From positions 6,007,167-6,071,166 of the forward strand of contig OZ026604.1 in assembly GCA_964020085.1 (NCBI GenBank): 64,000 nt of DNA, read 5' to 3'. Positions 1-12,300 of the stretch are shown here, one piece after another; positions within the stretch are counted from its first letter, which is position 1, and each line of letters starts with the position of its first letter. Source of the stretch: Micromussa lordhowensis (taxonomy: Eukaryota; Cnidaria; Anthozoa; Scleractinia; Lobophylliidae). A model generated the notes under the pieces. That model was not told the origin of the DNA and searched no databases. It was given only the letters and a program-made list of their open reading frames with translations. Position numbers and translations under genes: made by a program.

Positions 1-894
1 GAGAATCGCACGCACCATATTCCCTTCTTATGGCCGCGTAAAGTTCCCAGAGGTGAACTATCAGATATATTCCAGATCTGCAAAGAAACATCGATATCAG
101 AATCTTCTTTTGAAGTGCCCCTGTGACAAAAAATAAAATATTTTTTTCCTTTGGATTTCAAAACTATGTTAACTAAACACTATGTGACTCAAATTTTAAT
201 CCTTGATTTAAAAAAGGCACCTGTTTATTTTAACTGGAACTTTCCTATTTAATGATCCGCCATTACTAAATTTAAGTTCTTGAGAGAGCTGGATCGAGGA
301 GAAAATGACGTCAAAGGCTCACTAGTTTAAGAATGCAATGCGTGTTTACGCTGCTGAATTAATATGCAGCACGGGAGTCTTGGGCTTTCACATTTTTAAG
401 CTCGCACTTTGCATACATAATAAGCTGCGTTCACACGCTGAAATTTTAAGCTGGTGAGCCTTTGACATCACTTTTCCCGGATCCAACCCTCTGAGGTCAA
501 CTCGGTCAGGTTTGAACGTGAGTGATGGCGGATCATGAAATCCAAAACTTACACTCAAAGTAAACGGCCTTTGGATAAAAATGAAAGGTCAGCATTTTGC
601 CAGTCAAGTGTTAAGCAGACACAATTTCAGAATCTCAAGAAAAAAAGGAAGTGATTTTTTTGATCACAGGCGAGGGGCACTTTAATGCCTTGAAACGCCA
701 TCAATGTTTTATTGCTATTCGATGAGGAAAACTCGCACATTCAAATCATCTGGCCCCAGTTATTCAAATTGTGGGTAACGCAGTCCACCGGATAAATCAC
801 TATTCAGCAAAGCAGAGTTTAGTTTCAAGACACTCGATTAAAATCGTTCTAATAATTAAATAATAACTAATAATAATAAAAGGCTTTTAATTAC
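1..894. other. TBL3 intron sequence with a TIR element
   Basis: No exon recognised. Most of 112-684 is a repeat (listed separately). Confidence 0.5.
112..684. repeat. Non-autonomous TIR element with nested inverted repeats
   Basis: Outer ends AAGTGCCCCTGTGA (114 on) and, inverted, GGGGCACTT (to 683). Further inverted pairs inside include ATGATCCGCCAT and GATGTCAAAGGCTCAC. No ORF, so a MITE. Confidence 0.6.
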
Positions 895-3800
895 CTTGGC
901 AGTTTTATCTTGAGAACCAGACGCCAACAGCTTGTCATTTGGTGAAATGGTGACGGAATTGATATCCTATATTACACATACATAATATCAAGTAAATTCA
1001 AACATAGACATTTAAAATTGCAAATTATTAAGAGATTTAAAATGTATATACACGTATTCCATAGGTTTTAGTTGATGTCTGCTGGAGGTTTGGTGGACCA
1101 CCATATCTGAAGTATATGTAAGGCCCTTCTACATTATACCGCAAGAATTTGAAAACAGAGGTTTCAATCTGAAAACGCATCAAATGTTTTCCATCCACAC
1201 TACACCGGAGAAATTTGAAAACGTAACAATAAGCCGGTCATTTTGGATTTGTGTTTGAGGAAAACTGGGGCAGGGATATCACATTTTTATCGTGATGTCA
1301 TCGTTTTCGAAAAGCTCCGTTTTCAAAATGTTTTCCGTCCATACTAGTACGCAAGTAGTACAGTACGCGCCTGTGGGTCATAACCAATCAGAGAGCAGGA
1401 TTAATACCACGTGACCAAAATGGACCAATCAGAATGCAGCTAGCACATTCCATTCTCACATTCCATTCCAGCGCCATCTTGAATACCGAGTGCGCTACTG
1501 GGGCCGAGTCGCGCCTGCGCACAACAAAACGGACTACCACAAGGAGGCAAAAATATCAGTTGAATCCTATATAGACATGAAAAAAATGGATGCTAAAGTG
1601 TGAGGTCCGGAAAGACAGAATTATCGTCCTGGGCGCGGGAGCAATTGTAACACGCATCTGTCTTGACACTTGACCTCACTTCTTTTTGTAACGAATACAT
1701 ACCATATATTACCATACATAATGTTAAATGTTTGAGCAAATCCTTCAGTGAGCTTGATGGTCAAGTGGATTATTCGACCATTGAGCTTACTGAAAAGCTA
1801 CAGTAGTGTTAATGGTTAGCACGCAATGTTGTGGCCATTGAGGTTGGGGTTCGAATCCTCACTGTGGCATTTTTTTTTAAAAAAATGAAACAACACAATA
1901 TGTTTTTTACAGATATTTAATGTAAATAACACATTTACAAATAAAGTGGAACTATTTAATGTCATTTCTAGCTGCTGCGAACTCTTTATCATCTTGAGGA
2001 AAATAAATCAATTGAAATGGTATATCGCCATTGATATCCATGTATATGATTTCTTTTTTGGTAAAATCATCCAAAAAGTATTCAGAAAAGAAGAATGTAT
2101 CAAAAGTCATTGTTTCTGGTCTATTCCAGTACTCTTGAATAATTCCGTCCAAAACTTGTTTATCAAGTTCACACATGTCTGTGGGATCATACTTTCTCAA
2201 TGTTTCAATCTTTACACATGCTGGTGTGGAAGGCGTTAAAGGAAGCTTCTTCTTTATCTTCACCATCCTTTTTCCAGATATCCCATCCAGCTCTGAAACT
2301 TTCAAAGAATCCTTTAAGATTTGGCTTCTTTTTATGCTCTTCCTCACTCATGGATAAGATTTTGTCAGATAAGTTGTTCCTGTACTTGAGCATTTTTAGA
2401 TCAATGTCCAATTTTTCTTCGGAAAGGATTGTATTGACTACTAGTTGAATCAATACTGATAAAGAGATAGATTCTTCATTCTCTTCCTTTTCTTTGTCTT
2501 CTTTCAAATTGTTCTGGCATGAATCAGTTACCTTGCATGAATCCATGATGCTCAATGAATGTGTAGGAAAAAAAATGTATCCTGATTTTATAGTTTATGC
2601 GGTGTCAATCACTGTCAATCACTCGTTCATTTTTGTGACATTTCAATCCCTTAGTTAACCAACTTGTTTTTTTCTTTTGATTGGATTTGAATAACCATTC
2701 TTTGTCTTCTTCTTTTTTTGGTTTAAGTCGTTCGTGGATGTGTGGCAATACTGACATTACTTTCCCCATTTTCAAGTTGCGATCATGTCATGCTTGTTTA
2801 CTATTTTGATATAGTACTGACCATTCACCATTGCTACTACCATCACCAGGATCATTTTTTCTTTGCATAATGATTCTTTGATTTACCTCCTCTAGGATGG
2901 ATTCCAATTCAAGGAATTCTTCTTCCATTTCTTGCAAGTGAATTTGTATACTTTCAATGTGGGTTAAAATTTCTGAATAGGATTGTTTGAACGCTGTAAG
3001 CATCCCATCTGCTTGTGACATGATGAAAAAATAAATTGAAGACGCTACACACAAATGGTTTTTATACAATTTTTTTAATGTATCGTCTCCACTTTTTGAA
3101 TACAATAGAATAACACTTGATAATCCGCAATGAAAAGTGTATTACCGCGAGGAACACAGCATAAATGAATAGAATAACGACAAGGCATAAACATACGTTG
3201 TAAAAGGTAATGTACATGATGCATTGCTAATGACATTGAAATTGAACCTTGAGTAAACTGTCTAGTTCTAGGTCCTAACATGTTTATGTAAATATGTAAA
3301 GTGACATCTCTAGGATCATTAATGGCACGTAAAAGTGTTTGGCAAATACATCTGTGTAAATTTTTAATATGATGAATTCTGAAAGGCAACTATAAAAAAT
3401 AGTATTTTAAAAGGGGTTATTGATTCGTACAAAGTGCCCGTAACCGTCACGTATTAGACGTAAGTTAAGTCTAAATCTAGCATATCGTAATCTTCTTTCT
3501 AAGGTTAACTGAAAAATAACGAGAGAGAGTTACATGTTATCAAAATGCGTTCTACATTATATACCATCCAACCATCCCCTAAGATTGAAATAGGATTCCA
3601 AATGATTCTTATCTTATAACGAAATGGTAATCTTAAAAGATTAAAAAATTGATGCATGTCGTTATTTATAGGTCCATTTCTTGGACCTACTATTAAAAAA
3701 TAAAATCGAACTATTAAATTATTAGATAGAGTGGCTGACCATTGATCCCAAGTCATGATTTCATTTATGATTTTAGGTAGTAGGTTTCCCTTGGTGAATA

Positions 3801-6800
3801 AAATGTTTCCTCCATGAAATCTGAAAGGGAGCTAAAAAAATACCATGCATCAACTTTTTTTATATTCAATGAAAATGTCTTTGATCATGAAAATCAGTGT
3901 GATTGTAAGTACATGCTGTTAAACAATATTTATTGATTGGGAGCCAATCAGGTGCAGTTTCATCAGCTCGTGAAAAAATGAAACATAGTCTTCCCATTCG
4001 GGTTAGATAAAATGCTACATGTAAAGGCAAAATAAATTGCGCAAGCATTGTCATATCTCGTTGAAATCGATTATATACATGTCCATTAAGATAGAACACA
4101 ATGCGATTTCTGTCGGAGTCAAGGTATTCATCATGTAAGGTATGATTTAGAATAAATGTTAACATTCTTCTTAGATCTTGTACTTGTACTGTGTATTCAA
4201 ACTGAAAAAATAAAATGATTTTTTTAAGAAAATGAAGTGTATTTTCTTTTGTAGTGATTGAAAGTTTGATTAAATAGATTGTATTTGTGACTGAATGAGG
4301 AAAGTTCAAAGTGAGCAAATTCGTAGACAAATTCATCATCAAAATATCCTGTGTGATATTCCAATGACAAAAAAAAACGAAAAGGATTTAAAAAATGAAT
4401 GAAATCTTTCATATGGTTTTTACAATAAGAAATGTTATTGGAGCCACCGCGTAGAACAATATGAAATCTACGCCGTCCTAATACAAGATGGCTTCTTCTT
4501 GCTAATGCTTGATCTTGCAAATTCATATCAGGTCCTGTTTCAAAGGCTATTATTGTTTTTATGATCTGTTTCACTTGTTGTGGATTGTAGAATCGAAAAG
4601 GAAACTAAAAAAATAAAAAAACTTTAGTAATTAACAAAAAGCCAAGCTTTAAAATTATTGGTAGTATTATAATAATGAACTTCAAACTCGAAAGTTAAAT
4701 CGTCAATGAATTTCCGGGTCAGATTTTGTAATATTGGGAAAAAATCGACAGTTTGATCTCTACAAAAGATGTCATAGCTTAAAATTGGTCTAGTCCAGGA
4801 CCTAAAATGAACTTCTTCTTGTTCCTCTTCTTCCCAAGAAGGGTAGTGTCTCAATTTATGAATCACACGTAATAATTTCCATGGTGAACCTTGAATGAAC
4901 TATAAAAATTAAGAATAGGAAGATTTAAGTCTATTGCGTTGAGTAATGGAAGTCTGATCTCGTGTGACCCATGATTAACCCATAGGTGTCGAATCGCATT
5001 TGATTGTGAAAAAAAATAAAATATGGAGCACCTGAGTATTGTATAGGATGAAAGTCAATTGAGATATCGTCCGTAACAGTAACCTTATCGGTAATTCGAT
5101 CAATCAACGTGATAAAATTCTGCTCTCCCATAACGAGCACAAGGTAGTTGTTCACGCGTAAATTACATAAATGAATATAGTAAATGCATAGACATCTTTG
5201 TTCTCTCAGGGTGCACTGAAAAATTAAAGAAAAAGTGGTGTACTGAATCTACTTATTTGATTATTATAGTATGCTCTGAAATCTTTATACCATGACAATA
5301 TGATCTGATTATTATTATAATAGGTGGGAGGGTGTTCAAATTCAATAACTGAGACAGGAATGTAACGATGTTGTAATGTTAGATGTTGCACCATGTTATT
5401 GAAAATGTGAGATCCATAAGTCCTGGTATTAACAAATATGATTTGCGGATTCACACGATATTCTTGTCTAAAAGGATCCATCCTTGTTAATGCACGTTTA
5501 TAGAGTAACAAAGCTGCTCGATCTTGATCATCGAACTAAAGAAAAGAGTTCAGCAAACACTTCATTACTATGAATAGTTTTGATAGTTCTTTCGAGTTCT
5601 TCTACAGTGGAAGTTATTGAAATTGTTTGATGATAACTAATACAAAAATGATCAAAATCAATAACAGATGTATTAAAATATCGAATGAGATATCTTCCTG
5701 TTAGTCTTGCACTGATCATATTTGCAACATCACGGAAATCGTTATTTCCAATTATAAAGTGTACTTGATGTGCAGGTCTTTGCTCATTTAGTTGGTCTAT
5801 ACACCATGCATAAATCCAAGCTAACCTAGCTTGACGATGACTGAACTGAAAAAAATTAATTTATAAGAGCTAGTAAAAGAGGGAGTAAATGAATACTTAG
5901 AACAGTATTAGATTGATTAAAAATATCTTCATAACCATCGGCTAATCGAAAGCTAAAAGTTGCATCACTGTATTGTTGCTGTATGTAATTCCTCACTTGC
6001 TCTATAATTCTTCTGAATGCAAACACTGTAAATAATTCTATAGTGTTCATCTGAAAAAAATTTAAGAGCTAGTAAAAGAGAGCTAGTAAAATAGGGAGTA
6101 AATCTCTACTAAATCTTATAACAGCATTAGATGAGAAATTAAGAATGTCTTCATAATTATTGGCTAATCGAAAGCTAATAGTTGTATCACTGTATTGCAT
6201 CCAAATGTATTGTGTCCCCACTTGTTCTATAAATCTTCTGAATGCAAATACTGTAGATAATTCTATAGTGCTCATCTGAAAAAATTTTTAAAAAAATATT
6301 TTTAAAAAAGGTCTAGATCCACTTTTTTATAGGGATAAAGAAGAAGAAAATACTTACACGTTGTAGTTGTTCTTCTAACTCTTCAGATTGCAATAATTCC
6401 CTCAATCTGGCAATCACTTGTTCGCGGGACATGGACAAGACTTCATGGGTGATCTCGTCAAAGTTTAGAGAATCCGTAGGAATGTCAATGTCTTCTGATC
6501 GAATCGGATTGGATTCACCTGCGCTGAGTACCACATTAGTTGTTAAGGATCCTCGACACATTCCACAGTTTCTTCCTTCAGCTTGCCATCGAGCTTGACA
6601 TCGTTGATGCACAAAGTTTTTACAGCAGGCTAGTTGTATGGTACCCATATCGCAAGTGTATGAAGTGCCATGACAAATGAAACATTGAAAAGTGGTTTGT
6701 AGAATTTCAGGTGCTTCCAGACGAAGTCTTTTACTCTGACGGCCAGCCATTCTTGTTTTTCAGCGTAATGAGTTTTCAATTGTGAAAATGATCTCCAAAG

Positions 6801-9321
6801 ATGGTTTACTTCTTATATAGGATTTATTAAGGTCATGTGACCTATCACGTGATCTCATATTGAGAAGGGGGGATACCCCCCCATCCCCCTAATATGACCA
6901 CGTGATGTCTACGTCATAGTGTCACATGACGTTTTTATTTACTATAAAGCTAAGGCGATTTTGGGGGATTGAACATCACTGAGCATTTGACATTCAGCAT
7001 CATTGAACATCATTGAACATCACTGAGTAATACTATCAGTACGAGTGTCGCAATGTCGAGTGGAGAAGACGATTGCATCATCTGCTTCTACCCAACCACA
7101 GAAGCAAGTAGCGCCTGTTGTCAACAACCGATTCATTACAATTGTATTGATCGGTGGTTTCATACACAGCTACAGACCAAATCTTTCTCAGATATCACAT
7201 GCCCTTACTGCCGTACCAGGATCAACAGCGTTAATTTTGACATTATGGTTTCCAACTACAAGAACGCCATGGAGTCCAAACCTTTCTACGAGGATCGCGT
7301 GTTTATGAGAGCCGCTAAAGCTGCATGGGGTGATCGTCCTTTATGGAGAGGTAACGATGGCTATTTTTATGGTGAAATGTGGAACGTATCCTCTAATACC
7401 TCCGATGTGATGTTCCTGGGGTGTAACAAGGAGCAGACTTTGGCTCGCATGCGTGCCATCACGAACTATTTAGTTACACACTATCATATGAATATATGGA
7501 GTGATTTGTGTCGTTCAAGATATGTTAATCAAGAATGAAAGACAGTAAGGAACTTTTTTGCAATGCTTTTAATGTAGATCAATGCTTGTACAACAATTGT
7601 TTTTTACGTACAACAATTGATTTTTTACGTACAACAATGTTTTAATAAAAAAAAATGTTGATTTTACAATTTTAATCGTTTCTTAGCTTTCATGATATTT
7701 TTAACAACACGTTCTGTTATTTTTTTTTTGCCTGGTAATTGATCAATGGCTTTGATCATTTTTGTGTCTGCTTTCCATTTGTCCTGTAAAGATTTTGCTC
7801 TTGAATAATCAATGTCATGTTGCTTGGCAATACGGTCGAGACGGTTGATGCCTGGATCTCCACGTGCTAGACGTTTTTTTAGTTTGGTACCAGGTCCCAT
7901 GTATTGATATCCAGGCCAATGAAATTCAATTCCTGTCTTTTCAATCATCTTTTGAATATCGAATCCTTTTTTTCTTCCTCCCCATTGTTTGTATACTCGT
8001 CGTGGTGCTCGTTTTCTTCCTCTAACCATAATTGTTCACGTAGAAGATGGAAATAATCGTTTTCTTGTCTCACGTCCTAATGGCTCCCAAGATTCCCATC
8101 CTTCAGCCCTTTTAAGCCTTCGGAGAGGTGCTGGCTCACGCCTTTCTTGACCAACTCGTTTTCGAGATTTCCTTAATGTTTTTTTAATTGTTTCTTCCAG
8201 AGTGGGTTGTTCTATAATAGGCTCATCGAAGAAAGGTAATTCTGATGCCAATTGTTTGCGACTTATTCGAGGTTTTTTCTTTGGAGTTTCTGTCATTGGC
8301 GTTACGGGTTCTGTTTTCACAGATGTGGCTCTAGCTGGAGTCACTGTTTTCAGAATACGTTGTAATAATTTCTGTTGTACTGGTGTGATGAGATCTTCAT
8401 CTTCATCTTCTTCCATCATTCCTACTGCTGAGCTAATTCCTGGTGGTAATTGGCGCATCCTTTTGATCAAAGCTTGAAGTTTCGGATTGATTTGTTGTAC
8501 CAAACTTTGTTTTTCAGCGCTTGACATTCTTGGATTTTTCAAAATACGTAATTTTTTAGCCGATAGTTTGGCAGCTGTGTCCAAGGTAGGGTCTTCAGTT
8601 AATTTTCCTTTGAACCAACTCACCATTTCGGGATCTTCCGCAGGGATCATGTACATTTTACGGTATTTTGACATCTTGTTGTTAACAACAATTTTTTACA
8701 ATAGTACCCAAACCAGACCAAAAGCGTCCACCTTTCTGATTTATAAGGGCTTGTCGTCGCTTTTTAAGGGATACGCTTCGTTTTCCAACACGTCGTAATG
8801 TATTTCGAAACGGACGAAGTTTGGCCATGGTAATTGGTGACACAGGAATGTTGTTTCGTAGCAGATTGAGTGTGATTTCACTGATGGCATTAATTTGATC
8901 TTTGTTTGCATGTTTGAGTAAATCTCTTCTTCTATTCCGTTCACTAGCAGATACAATCGCACGTAAAAATGGTACTTGTCTCTTGATTCTATCCATGCTG
9001 AAAAAATATTTTAAAAAATTTGATAGTCATGTTGTTTTTATAGTATCTATGGTGAGAATGAATTACTCGAACGTGTTACACTAGGTCTTCCACCATCTTT
9101 GTAGGTCGTGGTGATGGTATTAGTGTGTGTAACTCCTGAAATTTGCCTTCCTTGCATTTTTTGAATGTTTTGCTGTTGAAGTCTTTGTAATTCTCGTAGT
9201 AAATCTTGTTGACGATAACGACGTCTAACACTACTTGTGGGTGTATTGTCACTTCGCCTTGATCCATTACTACCTCCACTACCACCTGGACCACCACCAC
9301 CACTGCCACTGCCACCACTAC

Positions 9322-9355
<34 letters not shown>

Positions 9356-12300
9356 GCCGCCACCGCCGCCGCCGCCAGGTGGGCCGCGGCCGGGGCCACC
9401 ACGTCTTCGTCTACCCCCTCCTCTTCTCAAGGCTTTGGAGGGTCTTCCACGCGGTGTGCTAGGAGGTGTGATAGGTGGAGGTGATGTTGGAACCGCTCTT
9501 CTTTTTCTAACTTGCCGTAACGGTCTTTGCCATATTGAAGGTGAAATTGGAGGTGTTGAACGCAATGAAGGGGAAGGTCCTGATCCATAAAATGAGGCAG
9601 ATAGGGGAATGGGGGAAGGTGAACCCACACCCGCAGGTGATGATCCTGATGTTGGTGCTTTTGGAGTAGAGCTCTTTGGTGTTGGTGTTTTTGGAGTAGA
9701 GCTCTTTGGTGTTGATGTTTTTGGAGATTGTGTCATTTGCTCAAATATTATATCAATGTCATAGCGACCATATGAAGGAGATACTGGAGATAATGGGGAT
9801 GGATATTCTCTATCCAGTATGCTGTCGACATCAAAACCTTGGGCTTGTGCTTGATTGTAAAACGTCGTATTGTAGCGTTGAATTTCATTGTCGGTACTAC
9901 TTTTAGCACTCATGATGAGGTATAAGTGGTAGTAAAGCCTTCTCCTTGTAATATATTGGCTATCAGTCTTTTCTCGTCGTCACTATTAGGATGAAAGTCG
10001 AATATGAGATAGCCATAAGGCCGACTTGTGGCGTCCCTATATACTCCTAAGACATCTTCCCAATCACTAGGATAAGCTTGTAACACCATGTTTTTTACCC
10101 CCAATTGATCTCTTGGATTTTTAAACGCCACGATGTAATGTGCATTTCTAGAGATGGTTTTGGCATATTTTCCTGGTGGGAACATGTCTTGACAGAGATA
10201 TAGTACTGTTACATTATTGTGATGAGAATGTTTCGTAAATAGATCCAAGATAGTCTTATCATTCCCACCTTCATCAATCAAGTCATCTAATATCAGTACT
10301 CCTCCCCCATTGAACCATTTATGAATGTCTTCGACAGTTGGAATGCCTTTATGAAATCGTATGCCTTGCTGTTTCATTCCATGAAATTTATCTTGCCAGG
10401 CTCCGTAACAATAATAAACTTTAGAGGTGTTCCCGTGAAAGAATTGGTTTCTTTCTCGTAACAAGCGTTCCACGAATACGGTTTTTCCACTACTGGATGG
10501 TCCCACCACCAATATGCTGCAAGGGCTTCGGAACATAAAAGACTCACAGACACTCATGATGTACAATAAATTAATTTTAATGATTTTGCTTGTTTATATA
10601 TCAATATAACAACAGGTAAAATTATACTGTTGACATGGTAAATAAGCAACATCTTTTAAACTCTGTTTAATTTCTTTTTTAATCATGTTCCCCACTTTAT
10701 GATCGTTTGCCACATAATCGTTGCTGAACAGCCCAGTAAAATCTTCCATGCTTTTATCACGACATCGGTACTTGAGATACATCAATGCGTATTGTCCGCA
10801 TGAATTCGAATTTAGTTCTTGTAATGACTTGGCGTTGCTTGATATGCTTTCCCAATTATCCATCACCCAAGGTACGACCAAGGATCGACTGTACCAATTT
10901 AATGGTATTCCGTAACTGTCCATCACTTCACATTTGCCTTGTTCCGTGTAGATACCAAACCAGTGACTACCAACTTCCGTAATGGGATCCGTGTTCACAA
11001 TGTAGGCACAAGGTTTGATAAATTCTGGTTTTTGAGGTAATTGATCGGAGGCGAAGACTCCTTTAAAAATCGGTTTCAGTATGGGATCGTCCTTAGCAAG
11101 ATACTCCAATTGAGTAGTGGAAAATGGTATGAATTCCATGTCTTTGTTTTTTCAATCCACTCTACCCACTATCATCTGTTGCCTGTAAATGTCGTATTGC
11201 ACACTGCCGGTGGGTTTTATTTCCAACATGTTTTCAAATTCACCATAAATAATGACAGTGATGCCATGATTGACATTATCCCCCAGTTGCAAGTAGATCT
11301 TTAACCGTCCTTGTTGTCGTGGGTTAAGGTCATCACTTTCTTGACAGCCTGAAGCCACATTATTCCACATGAACAATGTAGTGTTTTTGTTTTGTCCCCA
11401 ATGCTTGTAGGCTAACATACTTCTTCCATTTTCATTCAGACAACCAGCTGTAATCAGGCGGTAATAGCCTTCCATGTCTAGTTGACCATTGTCATGATTC
11501 ATTTCTAGGGCTTCATCGGGATATTCTTCCCCTTCAATGATTTGTTTAATATTTTTAACTCCAAACTTTTGGAATGAGAATGGATTCCATTTGTAACCAC
11601 CATTGTATGCATTTTGGTGCACTAATCCTACTATGGTACGATCTGGAATACGTCCATTGAAGATGTCTGTTTCTTCCCAAGTACGGGTATTGGCTGGGAT
11701 GGTGAATGATCTGATTTCTGATCGCACTGTTGGGTAATACACAGATTTCATTTGCCTCAATCTCATTTCTGAGATGTCATTGAACTTGTCAGATCTGACT
11801 CTTACTAGGCAAGCTATGAACTCCATTTTGAAATTCTCCTGGGTTAGTTGAGCGGTATCTGTAATACCGTTGCAGAAGAAGGACGGTTCATTCAATGTGA
11901 ACCGCATCTTGAGATCCACTGAAGGCACCAATAAACGCCGCACTTGGAAAATGTCAATATGTGGCTTCCCAAGCAATTGAAGGGTTTTTCCATCTTTAAT
12001 TCTATTTTTCAACCTCCAAGCATTGGTGAACGCTTTTTTGGCTTCAGAACTCAATGCATTATAGTCAGCATGACCAGCTCCTGCATTGGCTGTAGTGTTA
12101 ATATTGGTTGCGGTTATTTCCGGTGTGTGATCCATGGCTGAGTAGAATCCTTGCGGTTCCAAGTAGGTTTCAGCGGCTTCTTTGTCATAATTCATGATGG
12201 TCTCCAAGTATGCCTTGTACGCATACGTGTCGGTCTGCTCTGTGATCAAGGTGCCATTGAGATAAACTGAGGGTTGTTTGATGATTGTATGAAACGCATT

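Noticed and set aside
9237..9590. Plus-strand proline-rich ORF opposite the glycine run
   Set aside because: It is the complement of the GGC/GGT repeat in the 288-residue gene; composition is driven by the repeat and it lacks a promoter.
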